A stretch of DNA of 40,318 nt, taken from Defluviitaleaceae bacterium. Its GTDB lineage: Bacteria; Bacillota; Clostridia; Lachnospirales; WQUN01. The position numbers were made by a program, and so were the translations under genes. Shown here piece after piece: positions 14,618 through 23,336 of this stretch. The notes beneath the pieces are model-generated. The model was not told where the DNA came from. It saw only the letters and a list, made by a program, of their open reading frames with translations, and ran no database searches. The stretch spans positions 1 to 40,318 of the forward strand of contig WQVX01000007.1 of assembly GCA_009785615.1 (NCBI GenBank), read 5' to 3'. Position 1 is the stretch's first letter. Every line of letters starts with the position of its first letter.

Positions 14618-14646
14618 ATTTTATAACATTAAATTCCAAATGTCAA
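14618..14646 (-). promoter_or_regulatory. Near-consensus promoter of the lanthipeptide operon
   Basis: On the minus strand TTGACA (14646-14641), 17 bases and TAAAAT (14623-14618). Predicted start is about 14611, giving a leader of about 70 bases that holds the 14559-14580 hairpin. The strength suggests constitutive transcription unless blocked by an unseen repressor. Confidence 0.8.
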
Positions 14647-14696
14647 CACAAAATAATTCTTTAATGCATGAGGTTTTTTTTGAATTGCTATAAAAC

Positions 14697-14740
14697 AAAA
14701 AGCCAAACAGGGAGGGAAAGTAGTCCTGAGTGGCTTTTTA
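14697..14740. terminator. Bidirectional terminator-like hairpin
   Basis: AAAAAGCCA (14697-14705) pairs with TGGCTTTTT (14731-14739), with an inner CAGG/CCTG pair. It isolates the lanKC promoter from the RNA gene to the right. No obvious gene ends here, so it may be an insulator or the remains of a lost gene. Confidence 0.6.
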
Positions 14741-14792
14741 AAATTGCTATGTTGCTATGTTAGTTCTCAATCAAAAAAACTTTGAAAACCCA

Positions 14793-14821
14793 TTGCCAAA
14801 ATTATCTAACAATGGTACAAT
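14793..14821 (+). promoter_or_regulatory. Promoter of RNA copy A
   Basis: TTGCCA (14793-14798), a 17-base spacer and TACAAT (14816-14821). The predicted start at about 14829 begins a 320-base gene-free block ending in a T-run terminator. The same geometry (TTGCAA-17-TACTAT) precedes the second copy at 29384-29412. Confidence 0.75.
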
Positions 14822-14828
14822 GAAAACG

Positions 14829-15147
14829 TAACATTTGCAATTACAACGTTCGGTTGCGCCTAAGGAGGGCAACAACCGACGCATGAGGGGATGCCTACTA
14901 AACATCACCCTGCAAACACAGAAACTCTGTCGCTGTAGTATGCAACAGTATAACTTAGTTTTGCCTTTTTTACAAGGGTAAAGTTAGTTGTTTTGTTCAA
15001 TAGGATACTTTAGTGCATTGTAGTACGTGTTTATTCATTTGAATTATGCGAATGGATGGTTTGAATAGCTTAATTATTTAATTAAAATATTCAGGCGTGC
15101 AGGTGGTGTTGATCGTTTTTGGATCAGGATCCCTGTACGCCTTTTTT
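14829..15147 (+). ncRNA. Conserved ~320-nt structured RNA candidate, copy A
   Basis: Shared in order with the block at 29420-29745: CGTTCGG (14848-14854), AACCGACGC (14874-14882), an AACATCAC block (about 14901-14908), CAAACACAGAAAC (14913-14925), CGCTGTAG (14931-14938), TGTTTATT (around 15028) and a GGCGTGCAGG/CCTGTACGCC terminator. Possible pairings: CGG with CCG closes a GTTGC/GCAAC hairpin; TTACAACG (14841-14848) pairs with CGCTGTAG; GGGGATG pairs with CATCACCC. No ORF with a ribosome site lies inside. It could be a known clostridial RNA (the raiA class is one candidate to test), but I cannot assign it. Function unknown. Confidence 0.7.
15094..15147 (+). terminator. Terminator of RNA copy A
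   Basis: GGCGTGCAGG (15094-15103) pairs with CCTGTACGCC (15132-15141), with one G-U pair and an inner GATC/GATC pair, followed by six T. Confidence 0.85.
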
Positions 15148-15156
15148 GTATAGTTT

Positions 15157-15191
15157 TAGAAGCCGTATCTCAAGAGTTGAATGCAGCTTCC
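15157..15191. repeat. Solo end of the MITE-like element
   Basis: GTATCTCAAGAGTTGAATGCAGCTTC matches, with one change, the reverse complement of the left end of the 30187-30352 element. Preceded by AGAAGCC, so it reads as a collapsed copy directly after RNA copy A. Confidence 0.6.
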
Positions 15192-15325
15192 TATATAAAT
15201 TAGGCTGAAAGGAGGAGAGTCCAATGACTTGAAAACTTGCTATGCTAACATCAACATAGTTAACATAGCACCCTAAAAATTGAATAAATACCTAAAGCCT
15301 ATATAGCCTAGACGTTGCCTATGGC
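15192..15325. other. Intergenic stretch, no gene supported
   Basis: It contains GGCTGAAAGGAGGAGAGTCC, an excellent ribosome-site-like string, but the following ATG opens only a two-codon frame (Met-Thr-stop). An imperfect inverted repeat, TGCTATG...CATAGCA, spans about 15239-15269. Nothing else is recognisable. Confidence 0.35.
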
Positions 15326-15369
15326 TAAAAAAAAGATACTTTGCTTATGTAGCAAGGTATCTTTTTTTA
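15326..15369. terminator. Terminator of the long minus-strand operon
   Basis: GATACTTTGC (15335-15344) pairs with GCAAGGTATC (15352-15361). An A-run precedes and a T-run follows it, so it works in both directions. It lies 19 bases after the PfkB-kinase stop. Confidence 0.85.
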
Positions 15370-15387
15370 TGATAAATTGGGGATCTA

Positions 15388-16503
15388 CTATATACTTCCG
15401 TTTTCTGCCCATTGCTTTACAAAATTCATAACCTCTTCATAGGTAGGGCTTTTTGCATTGCGTACATAAAATCCGGAGGTGCATACCCCTAATGCAAGAG
15501 AATTTACAGGATCAAGCCCTAAAGCCTGGCCAAAGCAAAAACCTGTATTAAAATTATCTCCTGCGCCGGTGGTAAGTACAGGCTTTTCGCAAAACGGGCC
15601 TTCTACTTCATAATACCGACCATTAATGCAACAACAAGCTTCTTTTATTGGATGCACCACTAAACAGTAAATTCCAAGTTGGTTATAAAGTTTTACGGTA
15701 GTATTTTGGATACCATCATCTTCAATACCAAACACTTTTGCGATCTCAAACAGCTCTTTTTCATTAAGTCCCAAAACTGCCCTAAAGTTGCTTTCAAACT
15801 TGGCAATCAACTTCATAGCCGCTAAAATATCTTCCTTGTTTCGCTTTTCCGGGTCTGCCAGGTCAAAGAAAGCCAAAGGCTTTACAGGGCGGTTTGACAA
15901 TAGCGGAAATACTTCATCAATTAATCCCTGCCATATTTGGCTCATATATGGTACCATAGTCCAGTTTTCCATTCCAAAAAGGTCACATTTATCAATCATT
16001 GCTGCAATCTCTTTGGGAGTGCCAACTACACTTTTAAATTTTTCCCAGGTTATACTGTTAAGCCCCGTAAGTTTTCCCATGATTATTTTTCCATCATCAA
16101 ACTCTACTGCATCACTGTGCCCCGGGTCACATAAGCTGTATACTTTTTCGCATTTGCCTACCATTTCTTCAAATACCGGATGAATTGTTGGATCGCCCAA
16201 AGCTCCAATATAGGTAAGTTTTACACCATATGATAGCAAAGCATTTGAAAGTATTGGCCCGTTGCCGCCTAATTTAAACTTCATTGGCACCATTTCGATA
16301 TTGGTACCAAGGCCGGATGCACGGCTAATTCTTTCGCCAAAGTCCGCTATAGTTAGGATTCTTGTAAAAGTCTCGAAATCATGCCGCTTGTCTACAAGAT
16401 GGATTATTTCATCTACAAATCCATCAAGTCCTATAACCATAGACAGATTTTGCCCTTTGTTAGATTCCAAGTTTGAATATAAACTTTGCAATATATCTTT
16501 CAT
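15388..16503 (-). CDS. PfkB-family sugar/nucleoside kinase
   Basis: A 371-residue ribokinase-fold protein. The N-terminal MVIGLDGFVDEI and the glycine pair in KLGGNGPILSNALL match PfkB substrate-site segments. The C-terminal signature TTGAGDNFNTGFCFG holds the catalytic Asp and anion hole. Length is 50-60 residues above ribokinase, mostly N-terminal. Last gene of an eleven-gene minus-strand run, 18 bases after a small unknown gene and just downstream of nicotinate phosphoribosyltransferase, so a role in nucleoside or NAD-precursor phosphorylation is possible but only suggested by position. Substrate not assignable. Confidence 0.8.
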   Translation of the reverse strand: MKDILQSLYSNLESNKGQNLSMVIGLDGFVDEIIHLVDKRHDFETFTRILTIADFGERISRASGLGTNIEMVPMKFKLGGNGPILSNALLSYGVKLTYIGALGDPTIHPVFEEMVGKCEKVYSLCDPGHSDAVEFDDGKIIMGKLTGLNSITWEKFKSVVGTPKEIAAMIDKCDLFGMENWTMVPYMSQIWQGLIDEVFPLLSNRPVKPLAFFDLADPEKRNKEDILAAMKLIAKFESNFRAVLGLNEKELFEIAKVFGIEDDGIQNTTVKLYNQLGIYCLVVHPIKEACCCINGRYYEVEGPFCEKPVLTTGAGDNFNTGFCFGQALGLDPVNSLALGVCTSGFYVRNAKSPTYEEVMNFVKQWAENGSI

Positions 16504-16521
16504 GGATATTTCTACATCCTT

Positions 16522-16860
16522 TCAATCATAAAGCCGTTTAAACGATTTACTATTATTGTAAAATCCGTCTTGTTGGCTTATCTCTCCCTGGATCGCCTTT
16601 GATATTTCTTCCATGTATGATTTAAAAGCATTTATGGCAGAATCCAAATCTTTATCATGGTGGCCGGGCAAAGATGATACAGAAGCTTGTGATTTTACTA
16701 AAAATTCTCCTGAATGGTCTTGATCCGGCAACACAAATTTTAACTCCAGCGGTGCTTCAAAATTCACATTAATTTCTGAAACTACTTTATCTAAGTACTC
16801 AGCATTAACCACCTCTTTATCTTGCACATTTTTTATTCTAGCTACAAAATCGTATACCAT
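16522..16860 (-). CDS. Small conserved-looking protein of unknown function
   Basis: A 112-residue soluble protein, acidic overall, with no membrane segment or Cys. Start taken as ATG 16860 (AAAAGGG ten bases upstream); a GTG two codons earlier is less well placed. It has a helical C-terminal half (DSAINAFKSYMEEISKAIQGE) and a beta-like middle (APLELKFVLPD). Not recognised. It sits between nicotinate phosphoribosyltransferase and the PfkB kinase with 18-25 base gaps, so it is translated in the same operon. Confidence 0.6.
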   Translation of the reverse strand: MVYDFVARIKNVQDKEVVNAEYLDKVVSEINVNFEAPLELKFVLPDQDHSGEFLVKSQASVSSLPGHHDKDLDSAINAFKSYMEEISKAIQGEISQQDGFYNNSKSFKRLYD

Positions 16861-16885
16861 ACTCACTCAGCCCTTTTAACATTAA

Positions 16886-18349
16886 TTAAACTTTACGAAT
16901 TAAATTTATCATCTCTTGTTTTAAATCATACAAGTTTTGTGATAAATCTACAGGAAACGTTTGTGGACGGGTTAGACGTTTATGTTCATCCCATAATGTT
17001 TCTCGTTCATTATGAGCCTTTTCCCGAATTTTCATCACATTAGATGCGTTGTATACACAACGTCCATTTATAAAAATCGGTTCAAGCAATTCCCTTGCAC
17101 TATATGCACCGGATTTTAAAGTCATACGCTTCCAAGGGGCTAAGGGATCAAATACAGTGATATCTTGGTTTTCATTTATCACTTCGTCTGCCAAAGTTAC
17201 CAGATCCACTTTTGCTTTGCCCGTTAACGAGTCGTATAACCTAAAAACCTTTTTCTCTGCGGGATTTGTTACCTTTGCCGGATTTTCTGACAATTTTATT
17301 TGGGATGTCCACTTGCCTGCTTGGTCTGTTTGTGCTGCAAGTTTATACACCCCGCCAAAAGCCGGATAATCTTTTGAAGTAATAAGATGTGTTCCTACTC
17401 CCCATGTATTAATACATGCATTTTGAGCTTTAAGGTCTGTTATTACATATTCATCCAAATCACCGGAGGCACTTATTTTTGCATCACAAAACCCGGCAGC
17501 ATCAAGTTCTTTTCGTGCTGCTTTGGATAGATAAGCTAAATCCCCACTATCCAGGCGTATTCCATAATTTTTAAAAGTTATGCCCTTTTCTTGCATCTCT
17601 TTAAATATGGCAATAGCATTGGGTACTCCTGAACGTAAGGTGTCGTAAGTGTCTACCAGTAAAATACAATCATGAGGATATAAATCTGCGTATTGTCTAA
17701 ATGCTGTAAGTTCACTTTCATGGCTCATAACCCAACTGTGAGCATGGGTACCCCGTATAGGAATGCCAAAACGCTTACCTGCCAGTACATTACTGGTTGC
17801 ATGGCAACCTCCTATCATTGCAGCTCTTGCGCCATAAATACCTGCATCCGGGCCTTGCGCCCTACGCAAGCCAAATTCTAAAACAGTATCGCCTTGAGCT
17901 GCCCATAGAACCCGCGCCGCCTTTGTTGCAATCAAACTTTGATGGTTGATTATGTTAAGCAAGGCAGTTTCAATAAATTGTGCTTCTATAATAGGGGCCT
18001 TTACTCGTATTAACGGTTCGTTAGGAAAAATTACAGTGCCTTCAGAAACAGCGTAAATGTCTCCTGTAAACGAAATCCCTTTTAAATAGTCTATGAAGTC
18101 GTTACTAAAGATTCCTGTATCTTTAAGATATGCAGCATCGTCCGGCGTAAGTTGCAGGTTGCGGATATAATCCACCACCTGATCCAGGCCGGCCATTATG
18201 GAATAGCCGCCTCCGTTAGGATTTTCACGATAAAACATATCAAACACTGCATACTGAGTAAGCCTACCCATTTTTTCTGCATGATAATAGGCTTGCATCA
18301 TAGTTAATTCATATAAATCCGTTAATAAAGTGAGGTTAGAGTTTTCCAT
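16886..18349 (-). CDS. pncB: Nicotinate phosphoribosyltransferase
   Basis: A 487-residue enzyme making nicotinate mononucleotide from nicotinate and PRPP with ATP, the entry step of NAD salvage. Recognised by LLTDLYELTMMQAYY at the start, EFGLRRAQGPDAG, the GTHAHSWVMS loop with the phospho-accepting His, LVDTYDTLRSG, and the RLDSGDLAYLSK phosphate-binding segment. Length fits the Firmicute form. The ribosome site is weak (GATGATGAA), so it may depend on coupling to ftsH 20 bases upstream. Soluble, cytoplasmic. Confidence 0.95.
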   Translation of the reverse strand: MENSNLTLLTDLYELTMMQAYYHAEKMGRLTQYAVFDMFYRENPNGGGYSIMAGLDQVVDYIRNLQLTPDDAAYLKDTGIFSNDFIDYLKGISFTGDIYAVSEGTVIFPNEPLIRVKAPIIEAQFIETALLNIINHQSLIATKAARVLWAAQGDTVLEFGLRRAQGPDAGIYGARAAMIGGCHATSNVLAGKRFGIPIRGTHAHSWVMSHESELTAFRQYADLYPHDCILLVDTYDTLRSGVPNAIAIFKEMQEKGITFKNYGIRLDSGDLAYLSKAARKELDAAGFCDAKISASGDLDEYVITDLKAQNACINTWGVGTHLITSKDYPAFGGVYKLAAQTDQAGKWTSQIKLSENPAKVTNPAEKKVFRLYDSLTGKAKVDLVTLADEVINENQDITVFDPLAPWKRMTLKSGAYSARELLEPIFINGRCVYNASNVMKIREKAHNERETLWDEHKRLTRPQTFPVDLSQNLYDLKQEMINLIRKV

Positions 18350-18369
18350 TTATTTTTCATCATCTACCT

Positions 18370-20286
18370 TTAAAAGGCCATGCCAAAACCATCGCTGCCG
18401 GACTCATCAGCTTGGTTATCTTCGCGGCCAAATTGTTCAAGTACACCATAAGGGAAGCAAGCTCTTATTTCATCGCCTGTTAATTTTTCTTTCCTCATCA
18501 GTTCTTCAGAGATTTTATGCAATACTTCTAAATTTTCAGTAAGTATGCGCAAGGCTTCAGAATAGGCATCCTCTACCAGGCGTTTAATCTCGTTATCAAT
18601 CATAGAGGCAACTTGCTCGCCATAATTACGTTGATGGGCAAAATCGCGGCCAATAAATACTTCTTGATTATCATTGCCTAACTGGATTGGGCCTACAACT
18701 TCACTCATACCAAACTTTACTACCATGTTACGTGCTAAGGATGTGGCTTTTTCTATATCACTTGCCGCGCCGGTAGTAATATCTTTAATTACAATGGTTT
18801 CTGCGGCTCTACCACCAAGACAAACGATGATTCGTTGTTCAAGTTCTTTTTTAGTGGAGAATTCGCCATCATCTTTAGGCACCGGCATAGCATAACCCTC
18901 AGCCATACCCGTAGGAATGATGGATACAATATGATTCCCCTTCATTTCAGACAGGATTTCATTCATTATTGCGTGGCCCGCCTCATGATAGGCAGTAATG
19001 CGCCGCTCTTTTTTTGAAATGACCCTGCTTTTTTTCTCAGTACCAATGGCTACTTTTATAAAAGACCTACGAATATGGTCGGTTTCTAAAGCTTTTTTAT
19101 TTTCCCTGGCGGCCAGCAAAGCAGCTTCATTAAGAAGGTTTTCTAAATCCGCAGGGGTAAACCCGGGTGTGGTTTGGGCAACTTGTTTAAAATCTACATC
19201 TGATCCTATTTGCTTGCCCTTGGCATGAACTTGAAGAACAGCCTCACGACCTTTTACGTCGGGTGCTCTAACTACTACACGCCTGTCAAAACGTCCGGGA
19301 CGCAATAAAGCCGGGTCAAGAATATCCGGGCGGTTAGTAGCTGCCAATATTATAACCCCTTCGTTAGTACCAAAGCCGTCCATCTCTACCAATAGCTGAT
19401 TAAGGGTTTGCTCTCTTTCGTCATGGCCACCACCAAGACCTGCTCCCCTCTTTCTACCCACGGCATCTATTTCGTCTATAAATACAATACTAGCCGGATT
19501 GCGCTTAGCTTGCTCAAATAAATCTCTAACGCGAGAAGCACCCACACCTACAAACATCTCTACAAAATCAGAACCTGAGATGCTGTAAAAAGGCACATCT
19601 GCTTCACCTGCTACAGCTTTAGCAATATAAGTTTTACCTGTACCGGGAGGGCCAACCAGCAATACGCCTCTGGGTATACGAGCACCAATATCAATATATT
19701 TTTTTGGCATTTTTAGAAAATCGACTATTTCTGCAAGTTCAGTTTTTTCTTCTTCAAGCCCGGCTACTTGGGCAAAAGTCACCTTGTTTTTGCCATCAAC
19801 TGTTACCCGTGCCTTACTTTTTCCAAAGGACATCATACGTCCGCCACCACCGCCGTTGGCACCTTGCACCTGGCGCATGATAAATATCAGCATAATAGCC
19901 GTAACCAGCAAAAACAGGAATGTTGGTATAAGCTGAACCAGCCAATTGGTACGCGGCGTGGGATCAACATCAAAATTAAGTCGATCCGCATCTAAATACG
20001 TATGAGCCAAAACCATAAAAGTATCTACACTGGGAATATTAATTACTCTGTCATGTAATTCTCCTACGCGCCTTACGCTAACGCGGGCGGCATTACCTAC
20101 ATCAGTTTCTCTAACCAGTCGAATGCTGTAGATATTACCTGTACGCAGATCATCAACCATATTCGCATAGGTATAAGAAGGTAATTGCTCAGTTTGGGGA
20201 GATAAAAGCCTTACTGCTGATAAAACAAATAATATGGTCAAAAATATGACCAAGTAAAGACTAAAGTTTTTTGCGTATTTATTCAA
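18370..20286 (-). CDS. ftsH: ATP-dependent zinc metalloprotease FtsH
   Basis: A 638-residue membrane AAA protease that removes misfolded membrane proteins and short-lived regulators. TM1 at about residues 9-27, an extracellular domain, TM2 at about 115-137, Walker A GPPGTGKT (212-219), Walker B IVFIDEID, second region of homology [17 protein letters not shown], and zinc site HEAGH (434-438). The start is TTG at 20286, with GAGGAG seven bases upstream; no ATG lies nearby. The tail is short and acidic. Placed after tilS-hpt, the order standard in Firmicutes. Confidence 0.97.
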   Translation of the reverse strand: MNKYAKNFSLYLVIFLTILFVLSAVRLLSPQTEQLPSYTYANMVDDLRTGNIYSIRLVRETDVGNAARVSVRRVGELHDRVINIPSVDTFMVLAHTYLDADRLNFDVDPTPRTNWLVQLIPTFLFLLVTAIMLIFIMRQVQGANGGGGGRMMSFGKSKARVTVDGKNKVTFAQVAGLEEEKTELAEIVDFLKMPKKYIDIGARIPRGVLLVGPPGTGKTYIAKAVAGEADVPFYSISGSDFVEMFVGVGASRVRDLFEQAKRNPASIVFIDEIDAVGRKRGAGLGGGHDEREQTLNQLLVEMDGFGTNEGVIILAATNRPDILDPALLRPGRFDRRVVVRAPDVKGREAVLQVHAKGKQIGSDVDFKQVAQTTPGFTPADLENLLNEAALLAARENKKALETDHIRRSFIKVAIGTEKKSRVISKKERRITAYHEAGHAIMNEILSEMKGNHIVSIIPTGMAEGYAMPVPKDDGEFSTKKELEQRIIVCLGGRAAETIVIKDITTGAASDIEKATSLARNMVVKFGMSEVVGPIQLGNDNQEVFIGRDFAHQRNYGEQVASMIDNEIKRLVEDAYSEALRILTENLEVLHKISEELMRKEKLTGDEIRACFPYGVLEQFGREDNQADESGSDGFGMAF

Positions 20287-20334
20287 ATCTTAACTCCTCT
20301 CTGATTCCATGCCTTTTTTACTCCACCATCATTT

Positions 20335-20859
20335 TTATAGATTAAGCACGCCAATATAAGGCAAGTTACGGTATAGTTGGGCATAATCCAAGCCATATCC
20401 TATCACAAACTGATCCGGGATAGTAAAACCTACGTAATCAGATGTCATTTCATGAATCACCCTTCTATCCGGCTTGTCCAGTAAACAGCACGCTTTAAAA
20501 GATGCAGGTTCTTTGGATAAAATATGCTTTTTTATAAATAAAAGTGTGTGTCCTGTATCCAAAATATCTTCCACCAAGAGTATATGCTTCCCGGCCGGAT
20601 CAAAATCCAAATCTTTAGTTAGGCGTACTTTACCACTCGACGATGTACTATCACCATAGCTGGATGTACCAATTTGATCAAATTTAACAGGCATGTCAAG
20701 CTTTCTTGCCAGATCTGACATAAAGATCATAGCACCTTTTAGGGCGCATACTAAAGTAAGGGGTTCTCCCGCATAGTCTTTGTTAATGGTTTCGGCCAAT
20801 TCATTAACACGTTGGCAAATGGCTTCTTCTGATATAAGTATGCTAATATTCTCGTTCAT
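20335..20859 (-). CDS. hpt: Hypoxanthine(-guanine) phosphoribosyltransferase
   Basis: A 174-residue purine salvage enzyme converting hypoxanthine/guanine and PRPP to IMP/GMP. The PRPP site is LLVEDILDTGHTL (residues 94-106), with the mobile loop SSYGDSTSSSGKVRL upstream and a base-contacting VGFTIPDQFVIGYGLDY near the end. GAGGAGCGGG, overlapping the tilS stop, supplies the ribosome site. Confidence 0.96.
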   Translation of the reverse strand: MNENISILISEEAICQRVNELAETINKDYAGEPLTLVCALKGAMIFMSDLARKLDMPVKFDQIGTSSYGDSTSSSGKVRLTKDLDFDPAGKHILLVEDILDTGHTLLFIKKHILSKEPASFKACCLLDKPDRRVIHEMTSDYVGFTIPDQFVIGYGLDYAQLYRNLPYIGVLNL

Positions 20860-20875
20860 AATGTCATCCCGCTCC

Positions 20876-22333
20876 TCATTCTTTGGTTGGCTCTTTTTTT
20901 AAAACCGACACTTTCAATACTTTGCATCCGTCTTGGACTGCATAATCACTACTGATTCTTTCATTTTTGCTATCCTTGTCTATTATCCATAGGATATTGT
21001 TTCCCATTGCCAGCAAGGGTATGGTATCCCGCTGATTTCCGGGGATTTTACGGTCGCAAAATTCATCTTTAAGTTTCTTATTGCCTATGGTGATAGCGAT
21101 CCTATCCCCCGGACATCTAGTACGAATGTGCAACTCTCCTATGATTTTATCATAGTTAAAATATTTCGTACATATCTCTAAGGAATTTACAAGCGAAGTT
21201 GTATAAGGAATTTTTCCAAGATTAACGTTAGGCTCTATAGATGCTAATGCATAGCAGTTTAATATGGGGATAAAAACAGGTTCATTTATGATAATTTTGA
21301 AACAAAAAGGGGTTGTATCATCAATTTTTTTTTGGATGAGCTTAGGTAATTTAGAAAGAACCAAAAAATCATATTCTCTTTGGGCGAAAAGTAAGCCCGG
21401 TAAATGAAATTTTTTCCCTGTTTGATTTGTAATAAGCGTTTCTATCTGCGAAATATGTTTTTGAGAAATGTCTTTTAAGCCTCCCGCTTTATGTAATCCC
21501 ATACGGATTACCCGCCTTTGCATTGAAGCGGGAGATTGACAAAGAGTAGGTATGTGGAGTCGAATCACTTGATCTTGAGAAGTTTGCGTGTGAGAAAGAC
21601 ATTCTTGAAATACGCTACATGTTAATTCCTCCAATAGCATTGATTCTTCTCGTAGCAGTAAGGCAGTTTTAGCCAATTGCGCTGATGCAGTGGGGTTAAT
21701 TTCTTGAAGCGTTGGAATAACGTCATGACGAATACGGTTGCGCATAAAAGATTTATCAAAATTAGATGAGTCTGTGCAATAGGAAATACCTTTGTTGCAC
21801 AAGTACGAATCTATGGTTGATCTATCTGTCTCTATCAAAGGGCGGATAAGAGTAATATTTTTTTTTGCTTCTCTTATAGGAGGAATACCGCCCAAACCTG
21901 TAAGCCCTGTTCCGCGGCACAAGCGCAGTAAAAGTGTTTCAGCATTGTCATCTTGATTATGGCCCAATGCAATTTTTTTTGCACTGCATTTTTTTGCAGC
22001 TTTATATAAGAAAGCGTAGCGAATTTTTCTTGCAGCTTCTTCTATCGAAAGGCCACAATTTTTTGCTTCAAATTTTACATCTGCGGAATGGGATAGCAAC
22101 TGAATTCCTAAACCATGGCAAAGGCGTTGTACAAATCCTTCATCCTGCTGAGATTCATCTCCTCGTAAATTGTGATTAACATGTGCTGCAAAAAGGGTCA
22201 AAGAAAAATCCTCCTTCAGCTCCAATAAGCTATAAAGGAGGGCAACAGAATCCCCACCGCCTGATACTGCTATAAGTACATGATCGCCCGGGGATAGCAT
22301 TTTGTATTTTTGAATAGTTTGGATAATGTGCAT
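20876..22333 (-). CDS. tilS: tRNA(Ile)-lysidine synthase
   Basis: A 485-residue N-type PP-loop ligase that adds lysine to C34 of tRNA-Ile(CAU), changing decoding from Met to Ile; essential. PP-loop SGGGDS at 24-29, then AAHVNHNLRG, LGHNQDDNAETLLLRLCRGTGLTGLGG, and RPLIETDRSTIDSYL. The C-terminal TilS domain ends with RTRCPGDRI and LLAMGNNILWIID. Normal length for Firmicutes. Start ATG 22333 follows acpS by 37 bases. Confidence 0.95.
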   Translation of the reverse strand: MHIIQTIQKYKMLSPGDHVLIAVSGGGDSVALLYSLLELKEDFSLTLFAAHVNHNLRGDESQQDEGFVQRLCHGLGIQLLSHSADVKFEAKNCGLSIEEAARKIRYAFLYKAAKKCSAKKIALGHNQDDNAETLLLRLCRGTGLTGLGGIPPIREAKKNITLIRPLIETDRSTIDSYLCNKGISYCTDSSNFDKSFMRNRIRHDVIPTLQEINPTASAQLAKTALLLREESMLLEELTCSVFQECLSHTQTSQDQVIRLHIPTLCQSPASMQRRVIRMGLHKAGGLKDISQKHISQIETLITNQTGKKFHLPGLLFAQREYDFLVLSKLPKLIQKKIDDTTPFCFKIIINEPVFIPILNCYALASIEPNVNLGKIPYTTSLVNSLEICTKYFNYDKIIGELHIRTRCPGDRIAITIGNKKLKDEFCDRKIPGNQRDTIPLLAMGNNILWIIDKDSKNERISSDYAVQDGCKVLKVSVLKKEPTKE

Positions 22334-22370
22334 GTTAAATTCTCTTTTATTAGATTTTTAGATTTGTCCA

Positions 22371-22742
22371 CTATATTTGTGCTACTGCCATTGCTACTGC
22401 TAAAGTTTCGCAGTGGGATATGCTAATATCAATTTTTGTAATACCGGCCCTTTTTGCAATTTTAGCAGCTTCATTGTGTAGAAATACTTCGGGTTTACCT
22501 TCAGGATTACAGCGAATCTCTATAGATGCCGGCATAAAACCTGCAAAGCCTGTACCCAGAGCCTTTGCCACTGCCTCTTTTGCAGCAAAGTACCCGGCTA
22601 CACTCTCTAAACGTCGCTTGCTTAGATGTTCTCGCTCTTGCTCTGTGAAGCAACGCAACATAAATTTTTCTTCAAAACGACCATCACTTTGGTTGAACCT
22701 ATCTATTTCTATAATATCAGTGCCAATACCATAAACTTGCAC
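22371..22742 (-). CDS. acpS: Holo-[acyl-carrier-protein] synthase
   Basis: A 123-residue trimeric enzyme that transfers phosphopantetheine from CoA to acyl carrier protein. Motifs GIGTDIIEIDRF (residues 5-16, Mg2+ site D9) and AAKEAVAKALG (second Mg2+ ligand), then ISHCETLAVAMA. The start is GTG at 22742; its GGGAGG site lies in the last codons of maf three bases upstream, so the two are coupled. Confidence 0.96.
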   Translation of the reverse strand: MQVYGIGTDIIEIDRFNQSDGRFEEKFMLRCFTEQEREHLSKRRLESVAGYFAAKEAVAKALGTGFAGFMPASIEIRCNPEGKPEVFLHNEAAKIAKRAGITKIDISISHCETLAVAMAVAQI

Positions 22743-22745
22743 CTA

Positions 22746-23324
22746 CTACCTCCCACTCATCATACTTTTTAATACCATGCCCAGCCTACAAAGAGGAAGT
22801 CCAACAACAGTAAAGTAATCTCCCTCTACTCGCTCTATCAGCAAGGCTCCTTTTTCTTGTATCCCATAAGCCCCGGCCTTGTCAAAAGGCTCTCCCGTAG
22901 CTATATAATCGTTAATTTCTTCTTGGGATAAGGAGCGCATAAATACTTTAGTGCTTTCTACAAAAGTTTTTTGCTTTAATTTTTGATTGTTTAAGCAAAG
23001 TACTGTAACCCCGGTAAATACAGTGTGCGGACGACCTTGCAAGCGCATTAGCATATCAAAAGCGTCATCCTTATTATCAGGTTTGCCCAAAATTAAACCA
23101 TCTATAGCCACAATTGTATCTGCACCAATAATAATTGCATCTTCTTTAAGACTTTCTTGGATATGATAAGCCTTTTTTTCTGACAAGGCTGTTACCAACT
23201 GATCCGGCGATAAAGCCGGATCTGCTGTTTCATCCACATTAGCAGGGATAACTTCAAATGAAAACCCTGCCATATCAAGCAATTCTCGACGCCTGGGCGA
23301 ACCGGAAGCCAAAATAATTTTCAT
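22746..23324 (-). CDS. maf: Maf-type nucleotide pyrophosphatase
   Basis: A 192-residue house-cleaning enzyme hydrolysing non-canonical or pyrimidine nucleoside triphosphates. Signature ILASGSPRRRELL at the start, then IIGADTIVAIDGLILGKP, and EPFDKAGAYGIQEKGALLI with YFTVVGLPL near the end. The ribosome site is weak. Twelve bases after the FtsX-type permease gene, in the same run. Confidence 0.95.
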   Translation of the reverse strand: MKIILASGSPRRRELLDMAGFSFEVIPANVDETADPALSPDQLVTALSEKKAYHIQESLKEDAIIIGADTIVAIDGLILGKPDNKDDAFDMLMRLQGRPHTVFTGVTVLCLNNQKLKQKTFVESTKVFMRSLSQEEINDYIATGEPFDKAGAYGIQEKGALLIERVEGDYFTVVGLPLCRLGMVLKSMMSGR

Positions 23325-23336
23325 AATTTTTCACAC

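Noticed and set aside
14829-15147. RNA copies as tracrRNA, tmRNA, RNase P or 6S RNA
   Set aside because: No Cas9 or CRISPR, no tRNA-like ends or tag frame, no RNase P core strings, and two copies, which is unlike single-copy housekeeping RNAs.
15192-15242. Perfect ribosome-site-like GGAGG before an ATG at 15224
   Set aside because: The frame is Met-Thr-stop; no peptide can be supported, although a leader role cannot be excluded.
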